64,000 nt of DNA. Origin: Novosphingobium malaysiense. Lineage in GTDB: Bacteria > Pseudomonadota > Alphaproteobacteria > Sphingomonadales > Sphingomonadaceae. A program made the position numbers and the translations under genes. Shown here piece after piece: positions 34,527 through 42,613 of the stretch. The notes below the pieces were generated by a model that saw only the letters and a list, made by a program, of their open reading frames with translations, had not been told where the DNA came from and did no database searches. The DNA lies in NCBI RefSeq assembly GCF_000802225.1, contig NZ_JTDI01000006.1, positions 124,001-188,000 on the forward strand. Direction: 5' to 3'. Numbering within the stretch: position 1 is the stretch's first letter; each line of letters begins with the position of its first letter.

Positions 34527-35345
34527 ATGACCGATCTGGGTTCAAAGCGTCTGGAAGGCCGAGTCGCCCTCGTCTCCGGCGGGCTGCGCGGCATCGGGCT
34601 AGCCTGTGTCGAGCGGTTCCTGGCAGAGGGCGCAGAAGTCGTCCTGACCGACCTGGAAGCCGCCGACAGCGAACTGGCGACGTCAACAATGGCTCGCCTC
34701 GGACAGGCTGCCAGCTATGTTCGCGCCAATGTCACCAGCGAGGATGACTGGGCCGGCGTGCTCAAGGCCGTCGAGGAAAAGCACGGCAAGCTGCACGTCC
34801 TCGTCAACAATGCGGGCATCGACCTCACCGGTCCCGTCGCCGAAACCTCGATGGAGGGCTGGCGCCGGATCATGAGCATCAATGTCGACGGCGTGTTCCT
34901 CGGCGTTCGCACGTTCGTGCCGCTGATGGAAAAGAGCGGCGCAGACGTGAAGGGCGGCGCCTCGATCATCAACGTCAGCTCGATCATGGGCCTCGTCGGC
35001 ATGAGCGAAGTCTCCGGCTATAACGCCAGCAAGGGGGCCGTTCGCCTCTTCACCAAGTCGATCGCGCTCGAATTCGCGGAAAAGAAGATGCCGATCCGGG
35101 CCAATTCGCTGCACCCCGGTTTCGTCGTCACCCCGCTGCTCAAGGAAGGCTTCCAGCGCTGGGTGGACAGCGGCGTCGCTGAAAAGGCGCAGGATCTGGT
35201 GGACATGGTCGCCGGCAAGACACCGATGGGCCGTCTTGCGGAGCCTTCCGAACTCGCCAGCGCCGTGTTCTTTCTGGCCAGCAGCGACAGCTCCTACATG
35301 ACCGGTGCCGAACTGGTCATCGATGGCGGCTGGACCGCACAATAG
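34527..35345 (+). CDS. Short-chain dehydrogenase/reductase (SDR)
   Basis: 272-residue classical SDR. Cofactor motif SGGLRGIG (17-24), acidic TDLE (41-44) favouring NAD, NNAG (94-97), catalytic Ser152, Tyr165, Lys169, and terminal SSYMTGAELVIDGGW. It starts 4 bp after the previous SDR stop, with GGAGTCTGAGA as the weak ribosome site, so translation is probably coupled. A repeat element separates it from the third SDR. Its central region (VNNAGIDLTGPVAETSMEG) resembles 3alpha/7alpha-hydroxysteroid-type and 3-oxoacyl reductases equally, so no specific function is given. Confidence 0.92.
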   Translation: MTDLGSKRLEGRVALVSGGLRGIGLACVERFLAEGAEVVLTDLEAADSELATSTMARLGQAASYVRANVTSEDDWAGVLKAVEEKHGKLHVLVNNAGIDLTGPVAETSMEGWRRIMSINVDGVFLGVRTFVPLMEKSGADVKGGASIINVSSIMGLVGMSEVSGYNASKGAVRLFTKSIALEFAEKKMPIRANSLHPGFVVTPLLKEGFQRWVDSGVAEKAQDLVDMVAGKTPMGRLAEPSELASAVFFLASSDSSYMTGAELVIDGGWTAQ

Positions 35346-35360
35346 GCTTTCTGGCTCGGC

Positions 35361-35421
35361 GGGCTTCGACAAGCTCAGCCTGAGCAGAGATAACGGAATT
35401 GCTCTCAATCTGTCGAAGCCC
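35361..35421. repeat. REP-like inverted repeat (TTCGACAAGCTCAG family)
   Basis: GGGCTTCGACA (35361-35371) and TGTCGAAGCCC (35411-35421) form perfect 11-bp inverted ends of a 61-bp element; inside is the small palindrome GCTCAG-C-CTGAGC. The sequence CTTCGACAAGCTCAG is a very common interspersed intergenic repeat in sphingomonads and related bacteria (from memory). One copy seen here, between two SDR genes. Confidence 0.75.
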
Positions 35422-35455
35422 CGGCGGCATGAGAAAGCACGGAGAGTACAGAACA

Positions 35456-36235
35456 ATGACCATTGCCCTGCCTGAAGTCGTAGCCGTCGTCACCGGAGCA
35501 GCCGGAGGCATCGGCCGGGAAATCGTGAAATCCATGAAGGCCGCCGGCGCCACCGTTGTCGCCACCGATCTCAAGGACAGCGCCGAGATCGAAGGCGCCG
35601 ACCATTACCTCAAGCACGACGTCACGAGCGAAGCGGACTGGCGTGCAGTGGAGGCCCTCGTACGAGAGAAGTACGGCCGCCTCGATGCGCTGGTGAACAA
35701 CGCCGGCTTCTCGATCGTCACCAAGTTCGAGGACACGCCGCTTTCCGAATTCCACAAGGTCAACGCGATCAACGTCGATTCGGCGATCATCGGCTCACAG
35801 ATCATGCTCGACCTGCTCAAGGAAGGCGGCAAGGTGCGCAAGACCGGTGCCTCCATCATCAACTTCTCGAGCGTGGGCGGCATCAACGGCGCAGCCTTCA
35901 ACGCGGCCTATTGCGTCAGCAAGGCGGCGATCCGGATGCTGTCCAAATGCCTCGGCGCCGAATTTGCCGCGCTCGGCTACAACATCCGCGTCAATTCGGT
36001 GCATCCCGGCGGGATCGAAACGCCGATGCTCCAGTCGATCATGCAGCGCTATGTCGATCTGGGGGCCTCCCCTTCGGTCGAAGCCTCGGTTCAGGCCATG
36101 AACACCACCCACCCCATCGGCCGCCTCGGCAAGCCGGAGGAAATGGCGGGCGGCGTGGTCTTCCTCGCCAGCGAGGCCTCCAGCTTCATGACCTGCGACG
36201 AACTGGTGATGGACGGAGGGTTTACCCAGGTCTGA
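35456..36235 (+). CDS. Short-chain dehydrogenase/reductase (SDR)
   Basis: 259-residue classical SDR. Cofactor motif TGAAGGIG (13-20), ATDLK with Asp38 favouring NAD, NNAG (81-84), catalytic Ser139, Tyr152 and Lys156 (AAYCVSK), and terminal FMTCDELVMDGGF. The start is ATG 35456 with GGAGAG upstream; an earlier in-frame ATG at 35399 falls inside the REP-like repeat and is rejected. It is followed after 30 bp by a VOC gene, with which it probably forms an operon. Sequence style resembles 3beta/17beta-hydroxysteroid-type SDRs, but this cannot be distinguished reliably from other classical SDRs. Confidence 0.92.
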   Translation: MTIALPEVVAVVTGAAGGIGREIVKSMKAAGATVVATDLKDSAEIEGADHYLKHDVTSEADWRAVEALVREKYGRLDALVNNAGFSIVTKFEDTPLSEFHKVNAINVDSAIIGSQIMLDLLKEGGKVRKTGASIINFSSVGGINGAAFNAAYCVSKAAIRMLSKCLGAEFAALGYNIRVNSVHPGGIETPMLQSIMQRYVDLGASPSVEASVQAMNTTHPIGRLGKPEEMAGGVVFLASEASSFMTCDELVMDGGFTQV

Positions 36236-36265
36236 GGTAGGCCCGTCCCTGTTGAGGAGAACGCC

Positions 36266-36769
36266 ATGTCACGAAAACTGCCCGGCGTGCTCGGCGTCCA
36301 CCACATCGGCGTTTCGGTACCCGATCTGGTCAAGGCGCGTGAATTCTATCTCGATATCCTCGGCGCCGTGGAGGAGGTCCAGCCGCTGGAATGGGCGGAC
36401 AATCCCTTCATCGACAAGGTGGTCGGGCTGGCGGGCAGCGCTGCCCGCCAGTTCTTCTGCCGGCTCGGCAATCTGCAGATCGAGGTCTTCGAATACAGCG
36501 CTCCGCCACAGCAACCGCTCGATGCCGGGCGCGGCGTGAACGAATACGGCTACACCCACATTGCACTGCAAGTGGACGACGTAGCGGCCGTGCACGCGCG
36601 CATCGTCGCCGCGGGCCTGCCCGTCCACACCCCGCCGGAACTGTCGACCATCACCACCGATGCCGATGGCACGAAGCGGGGCTATTCGGGCACGTATTGC
36701 CGCGACTTCTTCGGCAACGTGTTCGAGATTCTGGAAATCCACCAGACGGACGAGATCCAGCCGATCTGA
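36266..36769 (+). CDS. VOC-family (glyoxalase-like) protein
   Basis: 167 residues with two VOC half-modules: VLGVHHIGVSVPDLVKAREFY (about 8-28) and YTHIALQVDDVAAVHARI (about 96-113), closing with FGNVFEILEIH. Candidate metal ligands are the first-strand His, His98 and Glu in FEILE. The family includes glyoxalases, epimerases and extradiol dioxygenases; length fits a lactoylglutathione-lyase-like or epimerase-type enzyme rather than a full extradiol dioxygenase (about 290 residues). GAGGAGA precedes the ATG. Last gene of the rightward SDR-VOC set. Confidence 0.88.
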   Translation: MSRKLPGVLGVHHIGVSVPDLVKAREFYLDILGAVEEVQPLEWADNPFIDKVVGLAGSAARQFFCRLGNLQIEVFEYSAPPQQPLDAGRGVNEYGYTHIALQVDDVAAVHARIVAAGLPVHTPPELSTITTDADGTKRGYSGTYCRDFFGNVFEILEIHQTDEIQPI

Positions 36770-36789
36770 GGTAACGAGCGAATAGGTCG

Positions 36790-36869
36790 TCGCCGTCGCG
36801 CCAGCGCAGGCTGGGGCCGCTAACCGATGTGCCCGAACGCCTGCGATCCCAGCCTGCGCTGGGATGACG
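36790..36869. repeat. Intergenic inverted repeat (CCAGCGCAGGCTGGG family), copy 1
   Basis: CCAGCGCAGGCTGGG (36801-36815) and CCCAGCCTGCGCTGG (36848-36862) are perfect 15-bp inverted arms flanked by CGTCGC and GATGACG. A second, diverged copy is at 51134-51211. Both lie between convergent genes, so they may act as bidirectional terminators. The sequence is a common sphingomonad intergenic repeat (from memory). Confidence 0.8.
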
Positions 36870-36885
36870 ATTACAACGGCTAAAC

Positions 36886-37644
36886 TTACAGCGACGATCC
36901 GCCATCCAGCACGAACTCGGCGCCCGTCGCGAAAGCGCTCTCGTCACTCGCGAGGTAGAGGCACAGCGCCGCCACTTCCTCCGGCTTGCCGATGCGCCCG
37001 ACGGGATGAAGCGCCAGCCACTCCGCATAGAGCGCATTCGGGTCCTCGGCCTGGGCCAGCACCTTGTCGAGGATCGGGGTGTGGATGACGCCGGGGTGCA
37101 CCGAGTTGCAGCGAATGCCGGTCCCGGCCTTGGCATAGTGCAGCGCCACGGACTTGGTCATGTGCGTAACGCCCGCCTTGGCGGCATTGTAGGCCACGAG
37201 ATAGTGTTCGGCGCGGATGCTCGCCATCGAAGCGATATTGACGACCGAGCCGCCAGTCTTGCGCATCAGTGGCACCGCGTGCTTGCAGCCGAGGAACGGG
37301 CCAAGCAGGTCGACATCCAGCTCGTGGCGAAAGGCGTCGAGCGTCACCTCCTCGACCGATCCGTACGTCGTGATCCCGGCGCAATTAACGAGGACGTCCA
37401 GCCGGCCATGCCGCGCTTCGATCTCTTCGAAGGCGGCAATCCACTGATCTTCCCTGGTGACGTCAAGCACGACGAAAGATGCCCCTGCCCCCATTTCCGC
37501 GGCCAGAGCCTTGCCGTTGTCGGCATCGATGTCGGCCAGAACCACGGCCGCGCCTTCTGCGGCAAAACGCCGCGCAATGGCATCTCCAAGCCCCGAGGCA
37601 GCACCTGTAACGAGCGCCACCTTGCCTTCGATCCGTCCCGTCAT
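36886..37644 (-). CDS. Short-chain dehydrogenase/reductase (SDR)
   Basis: 252-residue classical SDR. TGAASGLG (13-20), acidic ADIDAD (37-42) favouring NAD, NCAG (87-90, with Cys in place of Asn), catalytic Ser139, Tyr152, Lys156, and the terminal FATGAEFVLDGG. ATG 37644 is preceded by GGAGAGGAC; the longer upstream frame is rejected. It is transcribed leftward, divergent from the ABM gene at 37801 across a 156-bp gap holding a 14-bp palindrome. Similar in style to cyclohexanol/20beta-hydroxysteroid dehydrogenases, but the substrate is not determined. Confidence 0.92.
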   Translation of the reverse strand: MTGRIEGKVALVTGAASGLGDAIARRFAAEGAAVVLADIDADNGKALAAEMGAGASFVVLDVTREDQWIAAFEEIEARHGRLDVLVNCAGITTYGSVEEVTLDAFRHELDVDLLGPFLGCKHAVPLMRKTGGSVVNIASMASIRAEHYLVAYNAAKAGVTHMTKSVALHYAKAGTGIRCNSVHPGVIHTPILDKVLAQAEDPNALYAEWLALHPVGRIGKPEEVAALCLYLASDESAFATGAEFVLDGGSSL

Positions 37645-37713
37645 TTCTGTCCTCTCCGTGCTTGTCTGCGCCAATTTTGCTGCGGCCACGAATGAACCCT
37701 TTCCCGGCTCGCG

Positions 37714-37727
37714 TGCACACCTGTGCA
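37714..37727. promoter_or_regulatory. Palindrome TGCACA-CC-TGTGCA
   Basis: Perfect 6-bp arms around CC between a divergent SDR and ABM gene, 70 bp from each start. Candidate operator, no regulator gene adjacent. Confidence 0.35.
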
Positions 37728-37800
37728 AAGTGCCAGCGGCGCTCGCCCCGCACCGTTCCTAGCCTCCCGGCCCGAAACGCAATCGCGAGAGGATACCTAC

Positions 37801-38163
37801 ATGCGCATCGTTGTAGCCGGCTGGCTGACTTATGCAGGCGACGAGACCACCTGCCGTGAAATCATCACCGGCGGCGCCGAGCACATCGCATCGGGTCGCG
37901 CCGAGGATGGCTGCGTTGCCTACAACTGGGCCATCGATCCGCTCGAGCCGGGCAAGATTCAGGTCTACGAGGAATGGGAAAGCGAGGAAGCCCTGCTCAA
38001 TCACTTTCGCGGCGCCCCCTATGCGGCGATGCGTAGCCATCTTGAAAACTGGGAACTGACCGGGTTCGGCGTGCAGTTGTATTCGGTGAGCGGCGTGGAG
38101 CCGGTCTACGGCAACGACGGCTGGCCGCGCCGCGAAATATTCGGGGTGACGCTCGGCGATTGA
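37801..38163 (+). CDS. Antibiotic-biosynthesis-monooxygenase (ABM) domain protein
   Basis: 120 residues with the ferredoxin-like dimeric alpha/beta barrel pattern of ABM/putative quinol monooxygenases: MRIVVAGWLTYAG, EHIASGRAEDGCVAYNWAID, QVYEEWESEEALLNHF and MRSHL. Members oxidise quinols or help cofactor-free oxygenation, and many are of unknown function. The start is ATG 37801 with GAGAGGA; the longer in-frame upstream part is promoter sequence. It stands alone, convergent with the NTF2-like gene at 38183. Confidence 0.85.
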   Translation: MRIVVAGWLTYAGDETTCREIITGGAEHIASGRAEDGCVAYNWAIDPLEPGKIQVYEEWESEEALLNHFRGAPYAAMRSHLENWELTGFGVQLYSVSGVEPVYGNDGWPRREIFGVTLGD

Positions 38164-38182
38164 GCCTCACCCCGGCGACAGC

Positions 38183-38617
38183 TTACTCCGCAGGCGGGAT
38201 CAGGAAGTCCATCGTGTAGCGCGTGGCCTTCCACCCCGCCTCGGTGCGGATCACGTCGAAGTAGTAGCGGCCGTTCACGACGATATTGCCGCCCGCCTTG
38301 TAGTTGCCCATTCCGATCACATAGGCGCGAATGGACGCCTTGGAGCCCACCGAGCCGCCTTCGTAGGAGGTGATCGCGAAGTTCGTCAGGTAGTGGGCAT
38401 GGGCGGACATCGCATCGAAGGTGTCCTCGAAGAACTTGCGGATCTCGGCATGGCCGTTGAGGCTCGGGAAGTTGATGCCCGACAGGTCGAACACCGCGTC
38501 TTCTACGAAGACATCGCAGATGCCGTCGACATCGTGCAGGCTGTCCACCGCGTGTGCATAGGCGATCAGCAGGTCCTGAATGGCAAGGCGGTCCTCGACG
38601 GGGCAGGCAACGGTCAT
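38183..38617 (-). CDS. NTF2/SnoaL-like protein (copy 1)
   Basis: 144 residues of the SnoaL-like NTF2 fold: an initial helical DRLAIQDLLIAYAHAVDS, DVFVEDAVFDLSG, then a curved beta sheet with GSKASIRAYVIGMG and NGRYYFDVIRTEAGW. The fold is shared by Rieske beta subunits, scytalone dehydratase and ketosteroid isomerase. It lacks an evident signal peptide. As last gene of the receptor-Rieske operon, it could be an accessory beta-like subunit, an isomerase or a dehydratase. It lies below a strong intercistronic hairpin that may tune its expression. Related genes at 42039 and 46537. Confidence 0.85.
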   Translation of the reverse strand: MTVACPVEDRLAIQDLLIAYAHAVDSLHDVDGICDVFVEDAVFDLSGINFPSLNGHAEIRKFFEDTFDAMSAHAHYLTNFAITSYEGGSVGSKASIRAYVIGMGNYKAGGNIVVNGRYYFDVIRTEAGWKATRYTMDFLIPPAE

Positions 38618-38656
38618 TTCGGGTATTCCTCTCGGGCTAGGTCGTTCTTGAAGATC

Positions 38657-38685
38657 GGGCCGGTCGCCCCAACGGCGACCGGCCC
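38657..38685 (-). promoter_or_regulatory. Intercistronic stem-loop upstream of NTF2-like copy 1
   Basis: GGGCCGGTCGCC (38657-38668) pairs perfectly with 38674-38685 around CCAAC. There is no T-run on the minus strand, so this may protect upstream mRNA from 3' decay or limit read-through rather than terminate. It lies in the 87-bp gap between the Rieske stop and the NTF2-like start. Confidence 0.5.
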
Positions 38686-38704
38686 TAGGGAGGAGCTCAG
38701 TAAA

Positions 38705-40054
38705 TCAGCGGCGCCCTTCGAGGTAGTCGTTGATCACCTCGTGAAAGCGGCTGATACGGGTTTCCTGTTCGGCCAGATACGCCTGCTCGAAGCCCATCGA
38801 GCGCAAGCCCTGCTGCTGGGTGACGGCAAGCGACAGATCCTGCGCCAGGAAGTCGCCCTGCGCGATCTGCTGTCCTTCGGCGCCGAACAGCTCGGTCTGG
38901 TGCTCCGCCTCTTCGAAGGGGCGCATGCCATAGATCGTCGGGACTTCCGTCATGCCCTCGACCTCGGGAACCATGTACCAGTAGTCGAAGGTGGACCAGT
39001 TCGGATCGTCGGCATCCGGTTCGGTGCGGAACATGTGCAGCCCTTCGGGCGTGCCGGTCAGCGTCAGGTTCGGGAAGCCGGTGTGATGGAACTGGTCGGT
39101 CAATTCGTCGTCGGAGAGCTGCGCCATGTAGTGATAACCGCGCTCCGGCCCGAGCTTGCGGCGAGCCTGCTGCAGGGCCAGGCGCGCTTCCTGTGCACGC
39201 CCCTCGAACTCGGCCGGATCGAGATCCCATTCCTTGAGCACATCGGCCCAGAGCGGCATGACATTGACCGAGGTCTCATAGCGGCTGGACGGCTGCAGCT
39301 TCTCGATCATGCGGTTGTGGCCATTGGGGTACATCTCGAAGATCGTCGTCGAATAGTGATCGTCGATCATCGGCTGGAACTGCGGATGCACCGCCGGGAT
39401 GTGATAGCTCTCGTTGAAGTTGTCGCTGGCGAACTTCCAGTTGGTGTTCACCCGCAGCGTCAGCCAGACGACGCGCTTCCAGTTCCTGAGGTCACGGTTC
39501 GCAAGCAGCGTGGGGATGGGATCGAGGTATTCCATGAGCGGCAGGGCATTGGGATCGAAGCTGAAGAACACGAAGCCGCCCCACGTCTCGCAGGGCACTT
39601 CCTTCATGCGCAGCTTGCCGCAGGGATTGCCCTGGGGGAAATCCTCCGGGTCCTGCACTTCGTCGAGTTCGCCGTTAATGTTCCACTTCCAGTTGTGGTA
39701 CGGGCAGGTCAGGTGCTTCGCTACCCCACCCTCTTCCACATTGACGAGGCGGTTGCCGCGGTGACGGCAGACGTTGAAGAAGGCGCGGACCGAGCCGTCC
39801 TCCTGACGGATCATGATTACCGATTCATGCTTGAACTGGTGGACGATGAAGTCGCCCGTCTCTTCCAGCTGGCTTTCGCGGCCGCCCACGTGCCACACGC
39901 GTTTCCACATGTGCTCCCATTCGCGCTCGGCGAATTCCTTGGAATAATAGCGGTCGCCGGTGATCGCATCGCCGCGTGCCTTGGGAAACTGCGCGTCGGG
40001 ATGGGTCGGGTACGTATCGGACTTGGTCGGGGTATCCAGGTAACGGGTCGCCAT
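38705..40054 (-). CDS. Rieske non-heme iron oxygenase, alpha subunit (type C, copy 1)
   Basis: 449 residues. The Rieske cluster ligands are Cys96, His98, Cys117, His120 (NVCRHRGNR, CPYHNW), and the iron motif is NESYHIPAVH with His218 and His223 and Glu215 in place of the usual Asp. The C-terminal region after residue 250 contains long helical segments. It starts at ATG 40054 (AAGGAAC upstream). It is closely similar in layout to the protein at 40687, with VOC between them. No beta subunit, ferredoxin or reductase gene is nearby. Confidence 0.92.
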   Translation of the reverse strand: MATRYLDTPTKSDTYPTHPDAQFPKARGDAITGDRYYSKEFAEREWEHMWKRVWHVGGRESQLEETGDFIVHQFKHESVIMIRQEDGSVRAFFNVCRHRGNRLVNVEEGGVAKHLTCPYHNWKWNINGELDEVQDPEDFPQGNPCGKLRMKEVPCETWGGFVFFSFDPNALPLMEYLDPIPTLLANRDLRNWKRVVWLTLRVNTNWKFASDNFNESYHIPAVHPQFQPMIDDHYSTTIFEMYPNGHNRMIEKLQPSSRYETSVNVMPLWADVLKEWDLDPAEFEGRAQEARLALQQARRKLGPERGYHYMAQLSDDELTDQFHHTGFPNLTLTGTPEGLHMFRTEPDADDPNWSTFDYWYMVPEVEGMTEVPTIYGMRPFEEAEHQTELFGAEGQQIAQGDFLAQDLSLAVTQQQGLRSMGFEQAYLAEQETRISRFHEVINDYLEGRR

Positions 40055-40126
40055 GGCAAAGTTCCTTTTGTCCCGGTCTTCTCCCCGGCGCACCGGGTGG
40101 TTGGTTTGTTATGCTTATCGGTCGTT

Positions 40127-40681
40127 TTATTGCGCCTCGGCCGGGAAGCCGGGGCGGATCGGATCGGTCACCCCGTCCCAGCCTTCGGCTGCGGCGGCGA
40201 TGCGTTCGAAAAAGTCGGTCTGCAGCGGATTGGCCTCGATCAGTTCGACCATGCAGCCGATCGCCGCACTGGTATCGATGTAACTGAAGCGATAGCCGCC
40301 GAAGGTGCCGTCGACCGCGGCCACGAAGCCCTGGTCGACATAGCCGGCATAGGCCGCGTCGTAATCGTCGGTGTAGATCGCCAGGTGGTGAAAGCCCCCT
40401 TCCCCTTTGGCAATGGTGTCGCGATAGGCCGAGGGGCCGTCACTGTGCTGCTGCACAAGCTCGATCTGCACCCCGCCCGACTGGGCGATGGCGACCGAGA
40501 AATCGAGACCGGACGTTGTCTCGCCGCGATAGCCAAATTCCTCCAGAACCACGTGCGGGACGTGCAGGAAAGGCCCGATCCCGGTGGTCCGGGTCCAGTT
40601 CGCGCAGGCCGTCTCGATGTCATCGACCATCATCGCGACCTGCATGAAGTGTTTGCCGGGAACGCCGGGAGCGGGAACCAT
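40127..40681 (-). CDS. VOC-family protein (between two Rieske genes)
   Basis: 184 residues, two VOC half-modules: FMQVAMMVDDIETACANW (about 12-29) and FHHLAIYTDDYDAAYAGY (about 97-114), then CMVELIEANP with the expected terminal Glu. The similarity is to methylmalonyl-CoA epimerase-like and bleomycin-resistance-like families, and the protein lacks an extradiol-dioxygenase-sized second domain. ATG 40681 is preceded by GGAGTAA and lies 5 bp after the Rieske stop; the larger open frame upstream is inside the Rieske gene. It resembles the VOC protein at 20604 in its WIET/WTRT and GIGPF/GVGPF stretches. Confidence 0.85.
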   Translation of the reverse strand: MVPAPGVPGKHFMQVAMMVDDIETACANWTRTTGIGPFLHVPHVVLEEFGYRGETTSGLDFSVAIAQSGGVQIELVQQHSDGPSAYRDTIAKGEGGFHHLAIYTDDYDAAYAGYVDQGFVAAVDGTFGGYRFSYIDTSAAIGCMVELIEANPLQTDFFERIAAAAEGWDGVTDPIRPGFPAEAQ

Positions 40682-40686
40682 CTCGC

Positions 40687-42024
40687 TTACTCCTTGCCAG
40701 TCGGTTCGATGCCGGCGACGTAATCGTTGAGCAGTTCGTGGAAGCGCTGGATGCGCTTTTCCTGCCCCGGCAGAATGCAGCCCTTGAAGCCGCGCGAATT
40801 GAGGCCCTGCTGCTGGCTGGTGCCGATCGAGAGATCCTGATCCGCCACGAAGCCGAGCGAAACGCCGTCGCCGTAGACCGAGTGGCGCACCACGGCATCG
40901 TGCTCGAGCGGCTCGTTGCCGATCGGCGTGACCACTTCCTTCATGCCTTCGACCGGCGGATAGAGACACCAGTGCTGGAAGATGCACTTCTCGGGATCGG
41001 TCGGGTGCGGCTCGGTGCGCAGCACCTGAAGCTGTTCGGGGCTCATGGTGAGCGTGAGGTTGGGGAACAGCGTGCAGTGGAAATAGTCCACCAGCTGCTG
41101 ATCGCTCATGTTCTCGTAGTTGGTGAAGCCGCGCGAGGGACCAAGCCGGCGCTTCGCCTCGATGATCGCTTCGCGCAGGTCGCCGGTATGCCCGTTGTAG
41201 TCTGCCGGATCGATATCCCAGGCGCGGGCCACGTCGTCGAGCGGGGCCGGAACCTCTGTCGTGTGATAATCGACGCGGGTCGTCGCCTGGTGCCCCTTCA
41301 TCCACATCGCGTTGTGGCCCGAAGGATACATCTCGAACAGCGTGTCGGGCAGGCCATCGTTGATGAAGGTCGACAGTTCCGGATGGATCGTCGGCAGGTG
41401 GTAGCTCTCGTTGAAGTTGTCGCGGATGATCTTCCAGTTGAAATCCGCATCGCACGACAGCTTGAGCACGCGCACCCAGTTGTCGACGCCGTAACCCTTC
41501 AGGCGCTCGGGGAACGGGGCGAGCCATTCGTGCAGGGGGGCGACGTCATCGTCCATGCACCAGAACACGAAGGGACCCCAGGTGTCGCAGCGCAGTTCGG
41601 ACAAGTGCACCTTTCCGCAGGGGCTGCCGCCCTCGAAGTCGTCGGGGTCCTGTACCTTGGCCAGCGTGCCGTCGAGGTCGAAGGTCCACGAGTGATAGGC
41701 GCAGGTGATGCGCGGAACGGCAGCCTGTTCGCCCAGGATCAACCGGTTACCGCGGTGCGGGCAGGCATTGTAGAACGCCTTGATCGAGCCGTCCTCCTGC
41801 TTGACCATGATCACGGACTCTTTGCCGAAGTTGTGGCGCACGATGTCGCCCGGTTCCTCGAACTCGGCGATGACCGCACCCAGGTGCCAGACCTTGGGCC
41901 ACAGGTTCTTGGTCTCGAGATCCATCCACTCTTTCGAGATGTAACGCTCGGCCGTGATCGGATCGCCGCGGACCGGCATGTCGAAATCGGGCGAGTAGCG
42001 CGAGGCTTTGCTCTGGACGTTCAT
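40687..42024 (-). CDS. Rieske non-heme iron oxygenase, alpha subunit (type C, copy 2)
   Basis: 445 residues. The Rieske ligands are Cys88, His90, Cys108, His111 (NACPHRGNR, CAYHSW); iron motif NESYHLPTIH with His209, His214 and Glu206 at the usual Asp position. C-terminal helices as in the 38705 protein. The start is ATG 42024 with AAGGAAG; the upstream in-frame stretch lies within the NTF2-like gene. Pairing with the NTF2-like gene just upstream recalls alpha/beta oxygenase gene order, but NTF2-like proteins have many other roles, so this is only a hint. Confidence 0.92.
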   Translation of the reverse strand: MNVQSKASRYSPDFDMPVRGDPITAERYISKEWMDLETKNLWPKVWHLGAVIAEFEEPGDIVRHNFGKESVIMVKQEDGSIKAFYNACPHRGNRLILGEQAAVPRITCAYHSWTFDLDGTLAKVQDPDDFEGGSPCGKVHLSELRCDTWGPFVFWCMDDDVAPLHEWLAPFPERLKGYGVDNWVRVLKLSCDADFNWKIIRDNFNESYHLPTIHPELSTFINDGLPDTLFEMYPSGHNAMWMKGHQATTRVDYHTTEVPAPLDDVARAWDIDPADYNGHTGDLREAIIEAKRRLGPSRGFTNYENMSDQQLVDYFHCTLFPNLTLTMSPEQLQVLRTEPHPTDPEKCIFQHWCLYPPVEGMKEVVTPIGNEPLEHDAVVRHSVYGDGVSLGFVADQDLSIGTSQQQGLNSRGFKGCILPGQEKRIQRFHELLNDYVAGIEPTGKE

Positions 42025-42038
42025 GGGGGGCTTCCTTT

Positions 42039-42593
42039 TCAGATCTTGGCTTGGGGGGAGGAGGTACGGGTCTGGCTGAGATCCGCCCCGCCCCGCGCGC
42101 CGCGCGGAGCAGAGGGATTGGCTGCGAAGAAGTCGAGCGAGCCGGGATCGTCCTTGACCCAATCGGTCACCAGCGTGCGGGCGGAAATGCGCCATTCGCC
42201 GTCGCGGCAGGCATAGTCGTCGATGTAGCGGCCAGCGATGAACAGGTCGCGCACCCCGCCATCTTCACCTGCAGTACGGTGCCAGGCCTGGAAGTAGCAC
42301 TCGCCCTGTGCGGTCTCGCCATCCAGCTCGATGCGCACCTGACCGAGCAGATGATGCGTTGCATCCATGTCGGCCAGCAGATCCTGCGCAAAAGTGACGA
42401 ATTCATCGACACTGCCTTTCATCAACCCGCAGTCGATCGTCGCGTCGGCATGAAAGGCGGTGCGTTGCAGGTCGGCATCGAGCCTGTCGAGCCCGCGCAT
42501 GTAGCGCTGGACCGCATCCGTAATGTCCCGACGCGCGGCAAGGTCGCGAATCTCCGCTTCGAGATCGAATCCGGTTTCCGTTACCGTTGCCAT
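42039..42593 (-). CDS. NTF2/SnoaL-like protein (copy 2)
   Basis: 184 residues. A helical start (IRDLAARRDITDAVQRYMRGLDRL) and curved sheet with HHLLGQVRIELDG, GECYFQAWH and FIAGRYIDDYACRDGEWRI are typical of SnoaL-like domains; the C-terminal 25 residues are a charged, probably disordered tail absent from the 38183 and 46537 copies. The start is ATG 42593 (GGGAGAG upstream). It lies 20 bp after the receptor 3 stop and 14 bp before the Rieske start. It may be a beta-type subunit of the adjacent oxygenase or an isomerase. Confidence 0.85.
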   Translation of the reverse strand: MATVTETGFDLEAEIRDLAARRDITDAVQRYMRGLDRLDADLQRTAFHADATIDCGLMKGSVDEFVTFAQDLLADMDATHHLLGQVRIELDGETAQGECYFQAWHRTAGEDGGVRDLFIAGRYIDDYACRDGEWRISARTLVTDWVKDDPGSLDFFAANPSAPRGARGGADLSQTRTSSPQAKI

Positions 42594-42613
42594 TGTCGTG
42601 CTCTCCCGTTTTC

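Noticed and set aside
33593..34594. Extension of the Rieske gene at 32153 upstream to 34594
   Set aside because: The added residues overlap divergent SDR genes and are not oxygenase-like; ATG 33592 with GGGAGA is adequate.
38393..40723. 776-codon open frame antisense to the NTF2-like and Rieske genes
   Set aside because: Spans several well-supported opposite-strand genes; lacks domains; typical of high-GC antisense frames.
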